DNA from: Corynebacterium glaucum
GTDB taxonomy: Bacteria; Actinomycetota; Actinomycetes; Mycobacteriales; Mycobacteriaceae
Reading direction: 5' to 3'
NCBI RefSeq assembly: GCF_030408855.1
Contig: NZ_CP047358.1
Coordinates: forward strand, 124,001-188,000
Length of the DNA: 64,000 nt
Shown here: positions 8,165-17,685 of the stretch, one piece after another
How the letters are laid out: each line of letters begins with the position of its first letter
How positions within the stretch are numbered: the first letter of the stretch is position 1
Translations under genes and position numbers: made by a program
Notes under the pieces: generated by a model
Seen by the model: the letters and a program-made list of their open reading frames with translations, nothing else
Told to the model about the DNA's origin: nothing
The model's database searches: none

Positions 8165-8197
8165 AACGCGCCTGGCCACGCGCCGGGCGTTTTCTTT
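8165..8197 (+). terminator. Possible terminator between ybaB and recR
   Basis: A GC-rich imperfect hairpin (GCCTGG pairing with CCGGGC, closed by AAC/GTT) is followed by TTTTCTTT. recR may therefore also have its own promoter. Confidence 0.5.
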
Positions 8198-8244
8198 ATG
8201 CACCAGTAACCCTGGGCACCCTGCACACCCCTCAAAGGAGCGCG

Positions 8245-8871
8245 ATGTTTGAAGGCCCGCTGCAAGACCTCATCGATGAGTTCTCGCGTCTGCCCGGTGT
8301 CGGCCCGAAGTCGGCGCAGCGCATCGCGTTCCACCTGCTGCAGACCGAGCCGGACGACATCGACCGGTTGCGCGCGGCGCTTGAAGCGGTGCGTGACGGT
8401 GTGACGTTCTGCCGCATCTGCAACAACGTCTCGCGCGAAGAGGTGTGCCGCATCTGCGCGGATTCCGGGCGCGACAAGTCGCTAGTGTGCGTGGTGGAGG
8501 ATGCGAAGGACATCCAGGTCATTGAACGCACCGGCGAGTTCAGCGGCCGCTACCACGTGCTCGGCGGTGCGTTGGACCCGCTGGCGAACATCGGGCCGAA
8601 GGACCTGGCGATTGCGTCGCTGCTGCAGCGCATCGGCGGGGTGCAACCGGACCTCGCGGACGGGGAAATCCCGGAGATCGCGGAGGTCATCCTCGCCACT
8701 GACCCGGACACCGAAGGCGAGGCGACCGCGTCCTACATCGCCCGGCTGCTCAAGGACTTCCCGGATCTCACCGTTTCGCGCCTCGCATCCGGCATGCCGC
8801 TGGGCGGGGACTTGGAGTTTGTCGACGAACTCACGCTCTCCCGCGCCCTCAGCGGCCGGTTGAAGCTCTAG
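8245..8871 (+). CDS. recR: Recombination mediator RecR
   Basis: 208 residues. RecR acts with RecO/RecF to load RecA at gaps. It has an N-terminal helix-hairpin-helix ([17 protein letters not shown], about 15-31), a C4 zinc finger (CRIC-X10-CRIC, about 57-74) and a Toprim domain with VVEDAKD and the acidic [10 protein letters not shown] motif. The ATG follows AAAGGAG, a strong ribosome binding site. The stop overlaps the stop of the convergent cyclase gene by 3 nt. Confidence 0.96.
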   Translation: MFEGPLQDLIDEFSRLPGVGPKSAQRIAFHLLQTEPDDIDRLRAALEAVRDGVTFCRICNNVSREEVCRICADSGRDKSLVCVVEDAKDIQVIERTGEFSGRYHVLGGALDPLANIGPKDLAIASLLQRIGGVQPDLADGEIPEIAEVILATDPDTEGEATASYIARLLKDFPDLTVSRLASGMPLGGDLEFVDELTLSRALSGRLKL

Positions 8872-9599
8872 AACCCGCCCTCAGTCGCTTCGTCCACGGC
8901 GTCCTCGATCAGAAAGTCCATGTCGTTGAGGAACGCCGTCACGCTGACCTGCGACGAATCCACGCCCGCCACCCGCAGCGGACCAAGCGTGACAAAGTCG
9001 ATCCACTTGTCGCCGACCGGCGCCAGCGACAGGTCCTCGATCGCGGTGATGAAGTTGTCGCGGTACGCGCCCAGCAGCTGGCGGTGCGCTTCGGTGCCCA
9101 GGTCGTTCCACGGCGCGCCGACTGAAATCCAATCCAGCCCGATGCATTGCACGTGCGTTTCCGTCGCCAGCCATTTGCACAGCTCCGGGTCGAGGCACGG
9201 CCCTTCCTCCTGGTAGACCTGCGGGTTCTCGCTGCGGTAGCGCTCGAAGCCGGTCCGGATCAGCAGCAGCCGAATGCCGTCAAACTCGCTTGCGTAGGGT
9301 TCGATGTCCTCAACGGTCAGGATCGATTTGGGCTTGCTTTTCGACGGCACGTCCACCAGCAGCACCTCATCCCCGTCAAAGTTGAACCGTTCAGGGCCAA
9401 GTTCTGCGATGGTCACGCCGTCGGGAACAAAGTGGCGCGGCGCGTCCATGTGCGTGCCGAAGTGATTTGGCAGGGTGCTGAGAAAGCTGTTCGCATCGCC
9501 GTCTTCACCGATCACCGTGCGTTGGGTGGTCTCGAGTTTCGGGGTGCCGGGGTAGGCGGGGCCGTTGGGTTCAAGGATGTGGCTCAAGTGCACGTACAT
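8868..9599 (-). CDS. Cyclase family protein (KynB-like, PF04199)
   Basis: 243-residue metal-dependent hydrolase of the arylformamidase/cyclase family. The signature [12 protein letters not shown] (about 46-57) supplies His/Asp metal ligands; a second conserved block [12 protein letters not shown] follows near 160. The substrate is not predictable from sequence; family members hydrolyse formylkynurenine or act in polyketide or isatin metabolism, and no kynurenine genes are nearby. The ATG at 9597-9599 (MYVHLSHI) matches the usual family start; a 10-residue extension is possible. Its 3' end overlaps the recR stop tail-to-tail. Confidence 0.85.
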   Translation of the reverse strand: MYVHLSHILEPNGPAYPGTPKLETTQRTVIGEDGDANSFLSTLPNHFGTHMDAPRHFVPDGVTIAELGPERFNFDGDEVLLVDVPSKSKPKSILTVEDIEPYASEFDGIRLLLIRTGFERYRSENPQVYQEEGPCLDPELCKWLATETHVQCIGLDWISVGAPWNDLGTEAHRQLLGAYRDNFITAIEDLSLAPVGDKWIDFVTLGPLRVAGVDSSQVSVTAFLNDMDFLIEDAVDEATEGGF

Positions 9600-9668
9600 G
9601 CTTCTGCATGCTAGCGCTGTTGACGCCACCGGCGCTGCCTTCGCTGCGCACCGCCACCGCCCGCGCCG

Positions 9669-10475
9669 CTAGTTCAGGCGTTCCATGCGCAACCGGTCGA
9701 TGGTCGGCAGCTCGAGCGGCTCGAGATCTTCGATGGTGCAGCCCATTGCCTTGGCGAGCAGCAGGTCCGCGAGCTGCGGGTTGCGGGCCAACGCCGGGCC
9801 GTGCATGTAGGTGGCAATGACGCTGCCTTGCACGACGCCCTCGATCCGGGTGCCACTGGTGGCGCTATTGGTTGCGCCCTCTGCGCCCCTTTCGCCCCCT
9901 TCGCTTGCGCCGTTGTTACGGACGGCAGCGCTCGCGCCATTGCCGGTGCCGCGGGTGACCGTCGCCAGCGGCTGCGCGTCGGGGCCCAGGGTGGTGGCGC
10001 CCATATGGTTCTCGAAACCGGTGAGCGGCTCCGTAAGCTCCGCGGTGATGCCCACGCGGGAGGGTTTGGACGCGATTTCCCCGATGGCGCGTTTGGAAAG
10101 GGGCTGCGTGGTGGCGTCGATAAGCGAAATGCCCTGTGCCTCCGTGCCGTGCGCGAAGAAGCTGTGGCCGAGGATCTGCATGCCGGCGCAGACGGCAAAG
10201 ATGGGGGTGCCGTCGGCGGCCGCGGCCTGCAGGCCTGGGGAAGCGGCGAGGCGCGCGGCTGCGATGACCTGGGCGGAGTCCTCGCCGCCGCCGAGGGTGT
10301 AGATGTCGCAATCCGCGGGGATTTCGTCGGTGAGCGTCACTTTGCGGACTTCGGCGCGGATGCCGCGCATGCGGGCACGCTGGCGCAGGACGAGCGCGTT
10401 GCCGTCGTCGCCGTAGGTGCCCAGGATGTCCGGCAGGATCAGGCCAATGGTGAGCGTGCGGGTCGGCTTAGCCAC
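9669..10475 (-). CDS. gatD: Lipid II isoglutaminyl synthase, glutamine amidotransferase subunit GatD
   Basis: 268-residue class I (CobB/CobQ-like) glutaminase. It hydrolyses glutamine and channels ammonia to MurT for amidating D-Glu of lipid II. The nucleophile is Cys96 in FAVCAGMQ and the catalytic His is His225 in TYMHGP. A low-complexity insertion rich in Gly/Ala/Ser/Asn (about 177-210) interrupts the segment just before the catalytic His; I would expect only a few residues there. Its start overlaps the murT stop by 8 bp, so the subunits are translationally coupled. A recurrent 11-mer is read on the opposite phase as SLIDA. Confidence 0.93.
   Translation of the reverse strand: MAKPTRTLTIGLILPDILGTYGDDGNALVLRQRARMRGIRAEVRKVTLTDEIPADCDIYTLGGGEDSAQVIAAARLAASPGLQAAAADGTPIFAVCAGMQILGHSFFAHGTEAQGISLIDATTQPLSKRAIGEIASKPSRVGITAELTEPLTGFENHMGATTLGPDAQPLATVTRGTGNGASAAVRNNGASEGGERGAEGATNSATSGTRIEGVVQGSVIATYMHGPALARNPQLADLLLAKAMGCTIEDLEPLELPTIDRLRMERLN
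10115..10125 (+). repeat. Recurrent 11-mer CGTCGATAAGC, copy 6
   Basis: Exact copy within gatD, on the non-coding strand, so the gene reads it as LIDA. Confidence 0.9.
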
Positions 10476-11748
10476 GGTAATCCTCCTGCTTGGTCAGCGC
10501 CTTCTTCAGGTCGCGGAACGCGGTGTAGTTTGCGAGCACCTCCACGCGGCCCGGCGGGCAGGCGCGGATCGCGTCAACGGGGTCGTGGATGAGCTGGTGG
10601 TCAATGCCCGCGTAGAGGAGGCGCACCGCGAGATCGGTGCCGCGCTCACCGGCGGCGATGACTTTCGTCTCGCCGAAATCCTCGAAGGCGACGTCCCACA
10701 GCCAGGAGACATCCTCGCCGTCGCCCTGCTGCGCGTTCACACCGATGACCACGCCGTCCGCTTCGCGGTCCAGCATGCTAAGCGCCTCCTGCCAACCGGC
10801 CGGGTTCTTGGCCAGCAGGAGGTGGATCTCGTGGTCGCCGAGGTGCACAGTGGAGTAGCGGCCGGCGACGTTGTCGATCTCCTCCGCCGCGGCCACCGCC
10901 TTCTCCAGTGGCACGCCGAACGCCTCGACGGCGCACGCGATCGCCTGGGCGGCGTTGCCGCGGTTCGCCTGGCCCGGCAGTTTCAAGCTGAGCGGGACCG
11001 TCTGGCCGTCGGGGGTGTGGAGCCCGTCGTTATCGACCCACCAGTCGGGGGTGGGACGGCGGAAGTCGGTGCCGTCGACAAGCGGCTCGAGCGCGTACCA
11101 GTCGCCGTCGTCGGTGCGCACGACGTGGCCGCCGGAGCGCGGGTTGGTCACCGAATCGCCGGCCCAGCCGCTGCCCGCCGCGACCCACACCACGTTCGGG
11201 TGGTCCCAGGCACACGAGGTGATCAGCACATCATCGCAATTCGCAACGATCGTCGCCTCCGGATGCTCCATCACGGCCTGGCGCAGCGCGCGCTCGATCG
11301 AGTTGATCTCACCCACACGGTCAAGCTGGTCGCGCGAAAGGTTCAGCAGGACCAGGGCTTCAGGAGCAAGACGCTTGGCGACGGCCGGCACGTGCAGCTC
11401 GTCCACCTCTAGGACAATATGGCTGGCGTCACCACCTGCCATAAGCGCCGAAATGATGCCGGCATCCATGTTGTCGCCACCATCGTTGGTGGCCACGGTG
11501 TGGGTGGTGCGCATTGCGCTGGCGAGCATCCGGGTGGTGGTCGACTTGCCGTTGGTGCCGGTGACCAGCACCGCGGGGCGGCCGCGGCCCAGGGAATCCA
11601 TGATGTCCGGGTCGATAGCGCCGGCAACTAGGCCGCCGATCATGCCGCCAGCGCCGCGGCCGGTCGCGCGCGAGGCGGCAGTAGCGGCACGCGCCGCGGT
11701 CACGGCTAGCGAAGATCGAATGCGGGCGAGACGTCCTTGCTCGGTCAT
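10468..11748 (-). CDS. murT: Lipid II isoglutaminyl synthase, Mur-ligase-like subunit MurT
   Basis: 426-residue ATP-dependent ligase partner of GatD. It has the Mur ligase P-loop VTGTNGKSTTTR (about 61-72), central-domain motifs (LNLSRDQLDR), and a C-terminal DUF1727 domain that contacts GatD. In MurT proteins such as that of S. aureus a four-Cys zinc ribbon interrupts the central domain. Here the matching stretch reads NPRSGG...FRRPTPDWW, without CxxC pairs, so the zinc site appears lost. The ATG at 11746-11748 is chosen over a longer frame that would overlap the DnaQ-like gene. It is essential-type cell-wall machinery in this order. Confidence 0.92.
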   Translation of the reverse strand: MTEQGRLARIRSSLAVTAARAATAASRATGRGAGGMIGGLVAGAIDPDIMDSLGRGRPAVLVTGTNGKSTTTRMLASAMRTTHTVATNDGGDNMDAGIISALMAGGDASHIVLEVDELHVPAVAKRLAPEALVLLNLSRDQLDRVGEINSIERALRQAVMEHPEATIVANCDDVLITSCAWDHPNVVWVAAGSGWAGDSVTNPRSGGHVVRTDDGDWYALEPLVDGTDFRRPTPDWWVDNDGLHTPDGQTVPLSLKLPGQANRGNAAQAIACAVEAFGVPLEKAVAAAEEIDNVAGRYSTVHLGDHEIHLLLAKNPAGWQEALSMLDREADGVVIGVNAQQGDGEDVSWLWDVAFEDFGETKVIAAGERGTDLAVRLLYAGIDHQLIHDPVDAIRACPPGRVEVLANYTAFRDLKKALTKQEDYRG

Positions 11749-11758
11749 GCGGCCTACG

Positions 11759-12823
11759 TTACTCCGGCCGTGCGCCGGAACCGGACTCCATTTCGGCAAC
11801 GGCTCGCGTGAATTCTTCGGCGGAGAGAATTGGGATGTCTTTGCGGTGCGCGTGCATCGCCTTGCCACGCAGCTCCACGCCTTTGACCTGCGCGTCCGAA
11901 ACCACCAGCGAGGTCTGGCGTGACAACTTCTCGGAGTAGGTCAGCCCAGCGCGCACCGCGGCGTCAATGAGGGTGTCGGGGCGCACGGCCACGTCATCGG
12001 TGACCACCACTTCCATGCCCTTATGCAGGCCCGCGTCTACGGCGTACACGCCGGGGTTCTCGGCCGCCGCGCCCGCTTTTTGCGCGTCGACGCGCACGTG
12101 GCTCCGTTGCAGCCCGAACGCGTCGGCGGTGAGCTCGCTGGGATCCAGCTCCGTCAGCGCACCCGCACCGCGTAGCTGCAGGAACAGCTGCATCAGCATC
12201 AAGGTGTTCGCCCGCATGCGCGCCTGCTCGAGTTCGTGGCGGTCCGCCCTCGCACCGGCGCCGTTCGCCGCCGCATCACTCGCACCCGCACCCGCACCCG
12301 CGTTGCTCGGCTCCCCGACACCCAGCGCCGGCGCCACCGCCTGCAGCCGCGCATCCACCGGCACAAACCCCTGCAGCCGCGCACTGCCCAGCACGTCCAC
12401 CATGCTCGACGGCCGCGGCACGTGCCCGACCCGCTGGCGCCGCCGGTTGCCCTTCCCGCGCCGGGAACGGTTCGCTCGGGCCGCCGCGTTCATCGCCCGC
12501 CGCGCCTCGGAAACCACGAACCCCCAATCGCGTGGGGAGTCATAAAGGACGAGCACCCTGCCGTCGATAAGCTTGTTCAGGGTGCGCAACGAGCGAGCAA
12601 ACCGGGGTGCCTGCGCGAAGTCGCCGACCTCGAGCCCGTGGATGTGGCGCGGCCCGGGGTCGCAACCAGGGTTGAACACCTGGTGGAATTCCTCGCCGAT
12701 CTCGCCGGCCTCGTTGAACGTCACCGCATCGAGCGTGAGCAGGCGCCCAGTCCCCGGGTGAATCCCGGTTGTCTGCGCGTTCAGCACCACATACGGGTGG
12801 GCTGGCTCGTTCGGGGCGGTCAT
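11759..12823 (-). CDS. DnaQ-like exonuclease-fold protein with BRCT domain, catalytic residues altered
   Basis: About 354 residues (an ATG three codons upstream is equally possible). The N-terminal part (about 10-110) has the RNase-H-like DnaQ/epsilon fold pattern, but the first exonuclease motif reads VVLNAQTTG where active DEDDh enzymes have D-x-E. Both metal-binding acids are thus missing. A basic Arg-rich linker and a Gly/Ala-rich low-complexity segment follow. The C-terminal ~75 residues (VVVTDDVAVRPDTLI ... SLVVSDAQVKG) look like a BRCT domain. It probably binds DNA or a partner rather than cutting DNA. It begins an apparent operon with murT-gatD (stop 10 bp before the murT start). Confidence 0.8.
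   Translation of the reverse strand: MTAPNEPAHPYVVLNAQTTGIHPGTGRLLTLDAVTFNEAGEIGEEFHQVFNPGCDPGPRHIHGLEVGDFAQAPRFARSLRTLNKLIDGRVLVLYDSPRDWGFVVSEARRAMNAAARANRSRRGKGNRRRQRVGHVPRPSSMVDVLGSARLQGFVPVDARLQAVAPALGVGEPSNAGAGAGASDAAANGAGARADRHELEQARMRANTLMLMQLFLQLRGAGALTELDPSELTADAFGLQRSHVRVDAQKAGAAAENPGVYAVDAGLHKGMEVVVTDDVAVRPDTLIDAAVRAGLTYSEKLSRQTSLVVSDAQVKGVELRGKAMHAHRKDIPILSAEEFTRAVAEMESGSGARPE
12562..12572 (+). repeat. Recurrent 11-mer CGTCGATAAGC, copy 7
   Basis: Exact copy within the DnaQ-like gene on its non-coding strand, read as KLIDG. Confidence 0.9.
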
Positions 12824-12853
12824 TGTTCGCATCTTAGCTGCCAGGGGCTTTTC

Positions 12854-12864
12854 GCTTATCGACG
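12854..12864 (-). repeat. Recurrent 11-mer CGTCGATAAGC, copy 8 (intergenic)
   Basis: Exact copy in the 40-bp spacer between the Pro-rich membrane protein stop and the DnaQ-like start, with the long GGGGG flank. Confidence 0.9.
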
Positions 12865-12872
12865 CCCCCTTG

Positions 12873-14144
12873 CTACCGCCCTACCGGCACCCCCGCAGCC
12901 CCTGCCGGGGCGCTCGCAGGCGCAGCGGGTGGTGCAGCCGTGGGCGGCACGTTGGGCGGGACGTTGGGCGGAGCTGTTGCTGGCACCGACGGAGGCGCCG
13001 TCGGAGGCGCCGTCAGCGGAGCAGTCCCGAGGGGAGCGGCCGGGGCACCAGTCGCCGGGGCGTTGGCCGGCGGAACGGAGGCGGGCGGGACCGTTGCGGG
13101 CGGGGCGGTGGTCGACGGGTCGCTGGACTCGTCGCGGTTGATCACGGTCACCGAATTGTCGTCGTCAGTTTGCGTCTGCTGTCCGAGCACGAGGGCACCG
13201 GCGACGATGAGCGCGAGCGCGGCAACCGTGATCACTGCGCCGATAATGAGGTTGGTGCGGTGGTTGCGCACGTCGGTGGGCGCGGTGTCCTCGGTCTCGG
13301 CGGCGAATGCGGCCGCGGCGGCTTCCTCGTCGGCCTCGTACTGCTGCTCGCTGGGCACTTCGACAGGCTCGGCGACCGGCTTGATGGGGGAGAACGAGGA
13401 GGTAACTGAGGGGTCGGCGAGGAAACCGGGGCGGGTCAGTGCGTCGAGGCCCGGGAGCGGGGAAATGGCGGGGAACTCATCGACGAAATCGACATCCACC
13501 GGGCCGACGGTGATGGTCAGCTGTGGTTGCCCGCCGACTGGCGCGTGGTAGCCGCGCGCGACGGCGGTGAGGCCGCGGCGCTCGAGCGCACGCAATGTCG
13601 GTTCCAGCGCGGCGCTGGTGGCCGGATCGAGGTGGGCGACCTCGTGGCCGTCGAGCCGGACCACAACGTCATCTACGTCGTCGAACCCGACCGTGGTAAG
13701 GACGTGCTTGCGGCCCATCTCCAGCGCCTCGGGCGCGTCCTCGGTGTAGAAGACGTCGGTGGGGCGGCCTGGCTCGAGGAACACCCACGGCTCGCTCGGC
13801 GGCTGGTTCTCCGGCAGCAGCAGGCCGGGGCGCGGGAGGCGTACGGAGAGTTCGGAGTTGACCGCATCGAGGCGCGTCGCACGCACCGTGACCTGGGGGA
13901 CCAGGCCGGTGTTAATGATTTGGTAGAGCTCGGGGTACTCACGGGCGTCGTCAGTGCTGACTGCTCCGAGCACGACATTGTCACTCTCGATGACAAACCC
14001 TGCGCTGTTGGCGCGCGGCAGGAGCGTCGCGGGCAGGTCAACGACCTTGCTGCCGGCGGACTCGAGGAGGTAGGCGACGATCACCCGATCCAGGTCAATG
14101 GCGGAGACACTGCGCACAGCCCCCAGGCCATGGTCTGGAATCAC
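12873..14144 (-). CDS. Single-pass membrane protein with Pro-rich C-terminal tail, unknown
   Basis: 423 residues. The N-terminal ~290 residues are soluble, followed by an acidic Ala-rich stretch and one transmembrane segment (about 313-335, rich in Ile/Ala/Leu/Val). A ~85-residue Pro/Ala/Thr tail follows, presumably outside the cell, with repeats such as APPTAPP and NVPPNVPP. This topology suggests wall-spanning or partner binding, but I recognise no family. The GTG start follows an in-frame stop. A short upstream reading frame of 14 codons ends in ATGTGA overlapping this GTG, so translation may be coupled to it. It lies between leuA and the DnaQ-like gene on the same strand. Confidence 0.75.
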   Translation of the reverse strand: MIPDHGLGAVRSVSAIDLDRVIVAYLLESAGSKVVDLPATLLPRANSAGFVIESDNVVLGAVSTDDAREYPELYQIINTGLVPQVTVRATRLDAVNSELSVRLPRPGLLLPENQPPSEPWVFLEPGRPTDVFYTEDAPEALEMGRKHVLTTVGFDDVDDVVVRLDGHEVAHLDPATSAALEPTLRALERRGLTAVARGYHAPVGGQPQLTITVGPVDVDFVDEFPAISPLPGLDALTRPGFLADPSVTSSFSPIKPVAEPVEVPSEQQYEADEEAAAAAFAAETEDTAPTDVRNHRTNLIIGAVITVAALALIVAGALVLGQQTQTDDDNSVTVINRDESSDPSTTAPPATVPPASVPPANAPATGAPAAPLGTAPLTAPPTAPPSVPATAPPNVPPNVPPTAAPPAAPASAPAGAAGVPVGR

Positions 14145-14225
14145 ATACGGCGTAGCGCGGATGCGTCGTCACCTCCCATGGCCATGTGTAGTTACTTATC
14201 CGCGTTTACATTACAACTGTTCCTT

Positions 14226-14279
14226 GGCAGGAGCGAGACGAATAGGTCGGATTCGGATCGCCTATTTGTCATTCCTGCC
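14226..14279 (-). terminator. Large hairpin downstream of leuA
   Basis: Nested inverted repeats: outer arms GGCAGGA (14226-14232) / TCCTGCC (14273-14279) and inner arms AATAGG (14241-14246) / CCTATT (14261-14266). It is placed where the leuA transcript should end, though without a clean U-run. Confidence 0.45.
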
Positions 14280-14300
14280 CCCGGGGCGCCACCCCCGCGG

Positions 14301-16198
<1,898 letters not shown>

Positions 16199-16228
16199 GC
16201 GGTGCTCACTTCTGGAGCAAAGTTTAGG

Positions 16229-16274
16229 CCACGGCCGGCAAGCACTACATCCGCGACGGGGTGCCGGCCGTGTG
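16229..16274 (-). promoter_or_regulatory. leuA attenuator hairpin
   Basis: Strong hairpin with arms CCACGGCCGGCA (16229-16240) and TGCCGGCCGTG (16262-16272) between the leader peptide stop and leuA. The first arm on the transcript lies about 25 nt after the leader stop. The following sequence (CCTAAACTTTG) has only a weak U-run, so it may act on transcription or translation. Confidence 0.6.
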
Positions 16275-16296
16275 GTTGATCGGGGTTGATCAGAGC

Positions 16297-16341
16297 CTAA
16301 TTCCCGCCGCGGCGTAGAAGGAGAAGCGCTCGCTGCGACAT
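16297..16341 (-). CDS. leuL: leu leader peptide with four consecutive Leu codons
   Basis: A 14-codon reading frame, MSQRALLLLRRGGN, with four adjacent leucine codons (CTT CTC CTT CTA), upstream of leuA and followed by a stable hairpin. This is the hallmark of ribosome-mediated attenuation: when charged tRNA-Leu is scarce the ribosome stalls on the Leu run and the downstream fold changes. Attenuation of leuA by leader peptides is reported for actinobacteria. A -10-like TAGGCT ends 7 nt before the ATG, so the peptide may be translated from a leaderless transcript. Confidence 0.8.
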   Translation of the reverse strand: MSQRALLLLRRGGN

Positions 16342-16348
16342 GTGACGC

Positions 16349-16354
16349 AGCCTA
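16349..16354 (-). promoter_or_regulatory. -10 element of the leuL-leuA promoter
   Basis: TAGGCT on the minus strand, 7 nt upstream of the leuL ATG. A possible -35 (TTGTGC at 16374-16379) is 19 bp further upstream. The expected transcript start falls at or next to the leuL ATG. Confidence 0.5.
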
Positions 16355-16398
16355 CACAACTGGCGCGGCTGCGGCACAAGGATTGCCAAAAATTCTCG

Positions 16399-16465
16399 GC
16401 GCGGGCAAATGCGCGCGGCCGATTTCGCGCGGCCGATTTCGCGCGGGCAAATGCGCGCGGGCGAA
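16399..16465. repeat. Short imperfect tandem repeats between leuA leader and HNH gene
   Basis: GCGC-rich units alternate: GCGCGGGCAAAT appears at both ends and GCGGCCGATTTC twice in the middle. The block is purely intergenic, just downstream of the HNH gene stop. I see no gene or terminator in it. Confidence 0.7.
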
Positions 16466-16489
16466 CCGCCGGTCGAGCTACGGGCCGAG

Positions 16490-17596
16490 CTACCGGCCGA
16501 ACAGCGTCTGCATCGCGCCGTACGGGTGGTAGTTGTTGGGCACTGCGTATCCCCGCGGCGACACCCAGGTCGGCGCCCCGCGCACGTTTTCTATCCGGCC
16601 GCGCCGCTTCCGGTGCGTGTCATCGTCGTTGGTGCGGTTGTGGTACCGGCACAGCATCGCCAGGTTGCGCATGTTTGTCTCGCCGCCGTGTTTCCACGCG
16701 ACGATGTGGTGCGCTTCGCAAGAGTCGGCGCCGTGGCGGCAGTCCGGCACCGGGCACACCGGGTTCGCGGCGCGCGCCAGCACGCGCTGCTTCTCGTTCG
16801 CGCAACGCTCGCCGCGGTACAGGTTCACCGCGCCGTCCTCTGCGTGAAACACCGCCACTCGCACCCCGTACGCCGGGTTGGAAAAGTAGCGGGCCAGGTA
16901 CTCGGCACCCGTGATGGTCGTGCCGTCGGTGAGCCCGAAGCGGACCTCGTTCGGGTCAGCTTCGTCGTTCAGCACCTTCGCCAGCTCCGGCGCGGGCACC
17001 AGCACCAGCGGCTGCGGCGCCGCGCACGGCACGCCAGCCTGCGAGCCATCACCGCGCATGATCCGCACAAAGTTGGCTGCCAGCTGCGGGCCGGCCGGCC
17101 GATCCGGGTCAATCCCGCGGGTCACGGCATGCTCAAGGTCCGCGATGTCGCGCTCGTCGGCAGTCACAGTCACCGTTCGCTTGCCCATGCGCGAGCGGCT
17201 AAACGACGCCCCGTCGCTCGGCGCCACCTGCTCCACCGGCACCAGCCGCTTCAGCATTCGCGCGAACGATTGGTACGATCCCGGCCGCGCCGCCGCCAGC
17301 TCCTCCAGCACGTCGAGGCGGGTGCGTGTTCGCTCCCGCGCCCCCACCGCGTCCAGCCGCCGCTCGATCAACGCCAGCTGGTCCAGGGAAAACGTGCCGC
17401 GACGCACGAGATCCACCGCGCGGGCTTGCTGGCGGTGGGCGGTGGTGGGGGCGACGTAGACGTCGTAAAGCTTGGCCCAATCCCGAACCTTGCCGGGCTC
17501 GATTCCGGCGTCGAGTGCTGCTTGCTTGTCGAACCCGGCCAGCGTGTCCAGAACACTGCCGGACATGGCCTGAAGGAACGAAGCAAACGAAGTCAT
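16490..17596 (-). CDS. HNH endonuclease-type protein (DUF222-like)
   Basis: 368 residues. The C-terminal HNH/McrA-like nuclease domain (about 275-335) has paired cysteines (NPVCPVPDC), the SCEAHHIVAWKHGG core with the catalytic HH, the Asn of NMRNL and the final CRYHN. The N-terminal ~250 residues are helical and resemble the DUF222 region common in actinobacterial HNH proteins. Such genes occur in many copies in these genomes and their role is unknown; some may be remnants of mobile elements. The ATG at 17594-17596 gives a full-length protein. No partner genes are evident. Confidence 0.85.
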   Translation of the reverse strand: MTSFASFLQAMSGSVLDTLAGFDKQAALDAGIEPGKVRDWAKLYDVYVAPTTAHRQQARAVDLVRRGTFSLDQLALIERRLDAVGARERTRTRLDVLEELAAARPGSYQSFARMLKRLVPVEQVAPSDGASFSRSRMGKRTVTVTADERDIADLEHAVTRGIDPDRPAGPQLAANFVRIMRGDGSQAGVPCAAPQPLVLVPAPELAKVLNDEADPNEVRFGLTDGTTITGAEYLARYFSNPAYGVRVAVFHAEDGAVNLYRGERCANEKQRVLARAANPVCPVPDCRHGADSCEAHHIVAWKHGGETNMRNLAMLCRYHNRTNDDDTHRKRRGRIENVRGAPTWVSPRGYAVPNNYHPYGAMQTLFGR

Positions 17597-17685
17597 GCTC
17601 CGAACGCTAACCCGCCGCGCGCCCCGCCGGAACCCCTCGCACGCGCATCATAATGTGCAGGTCAGATGGAACCGGCCCGCACCCG

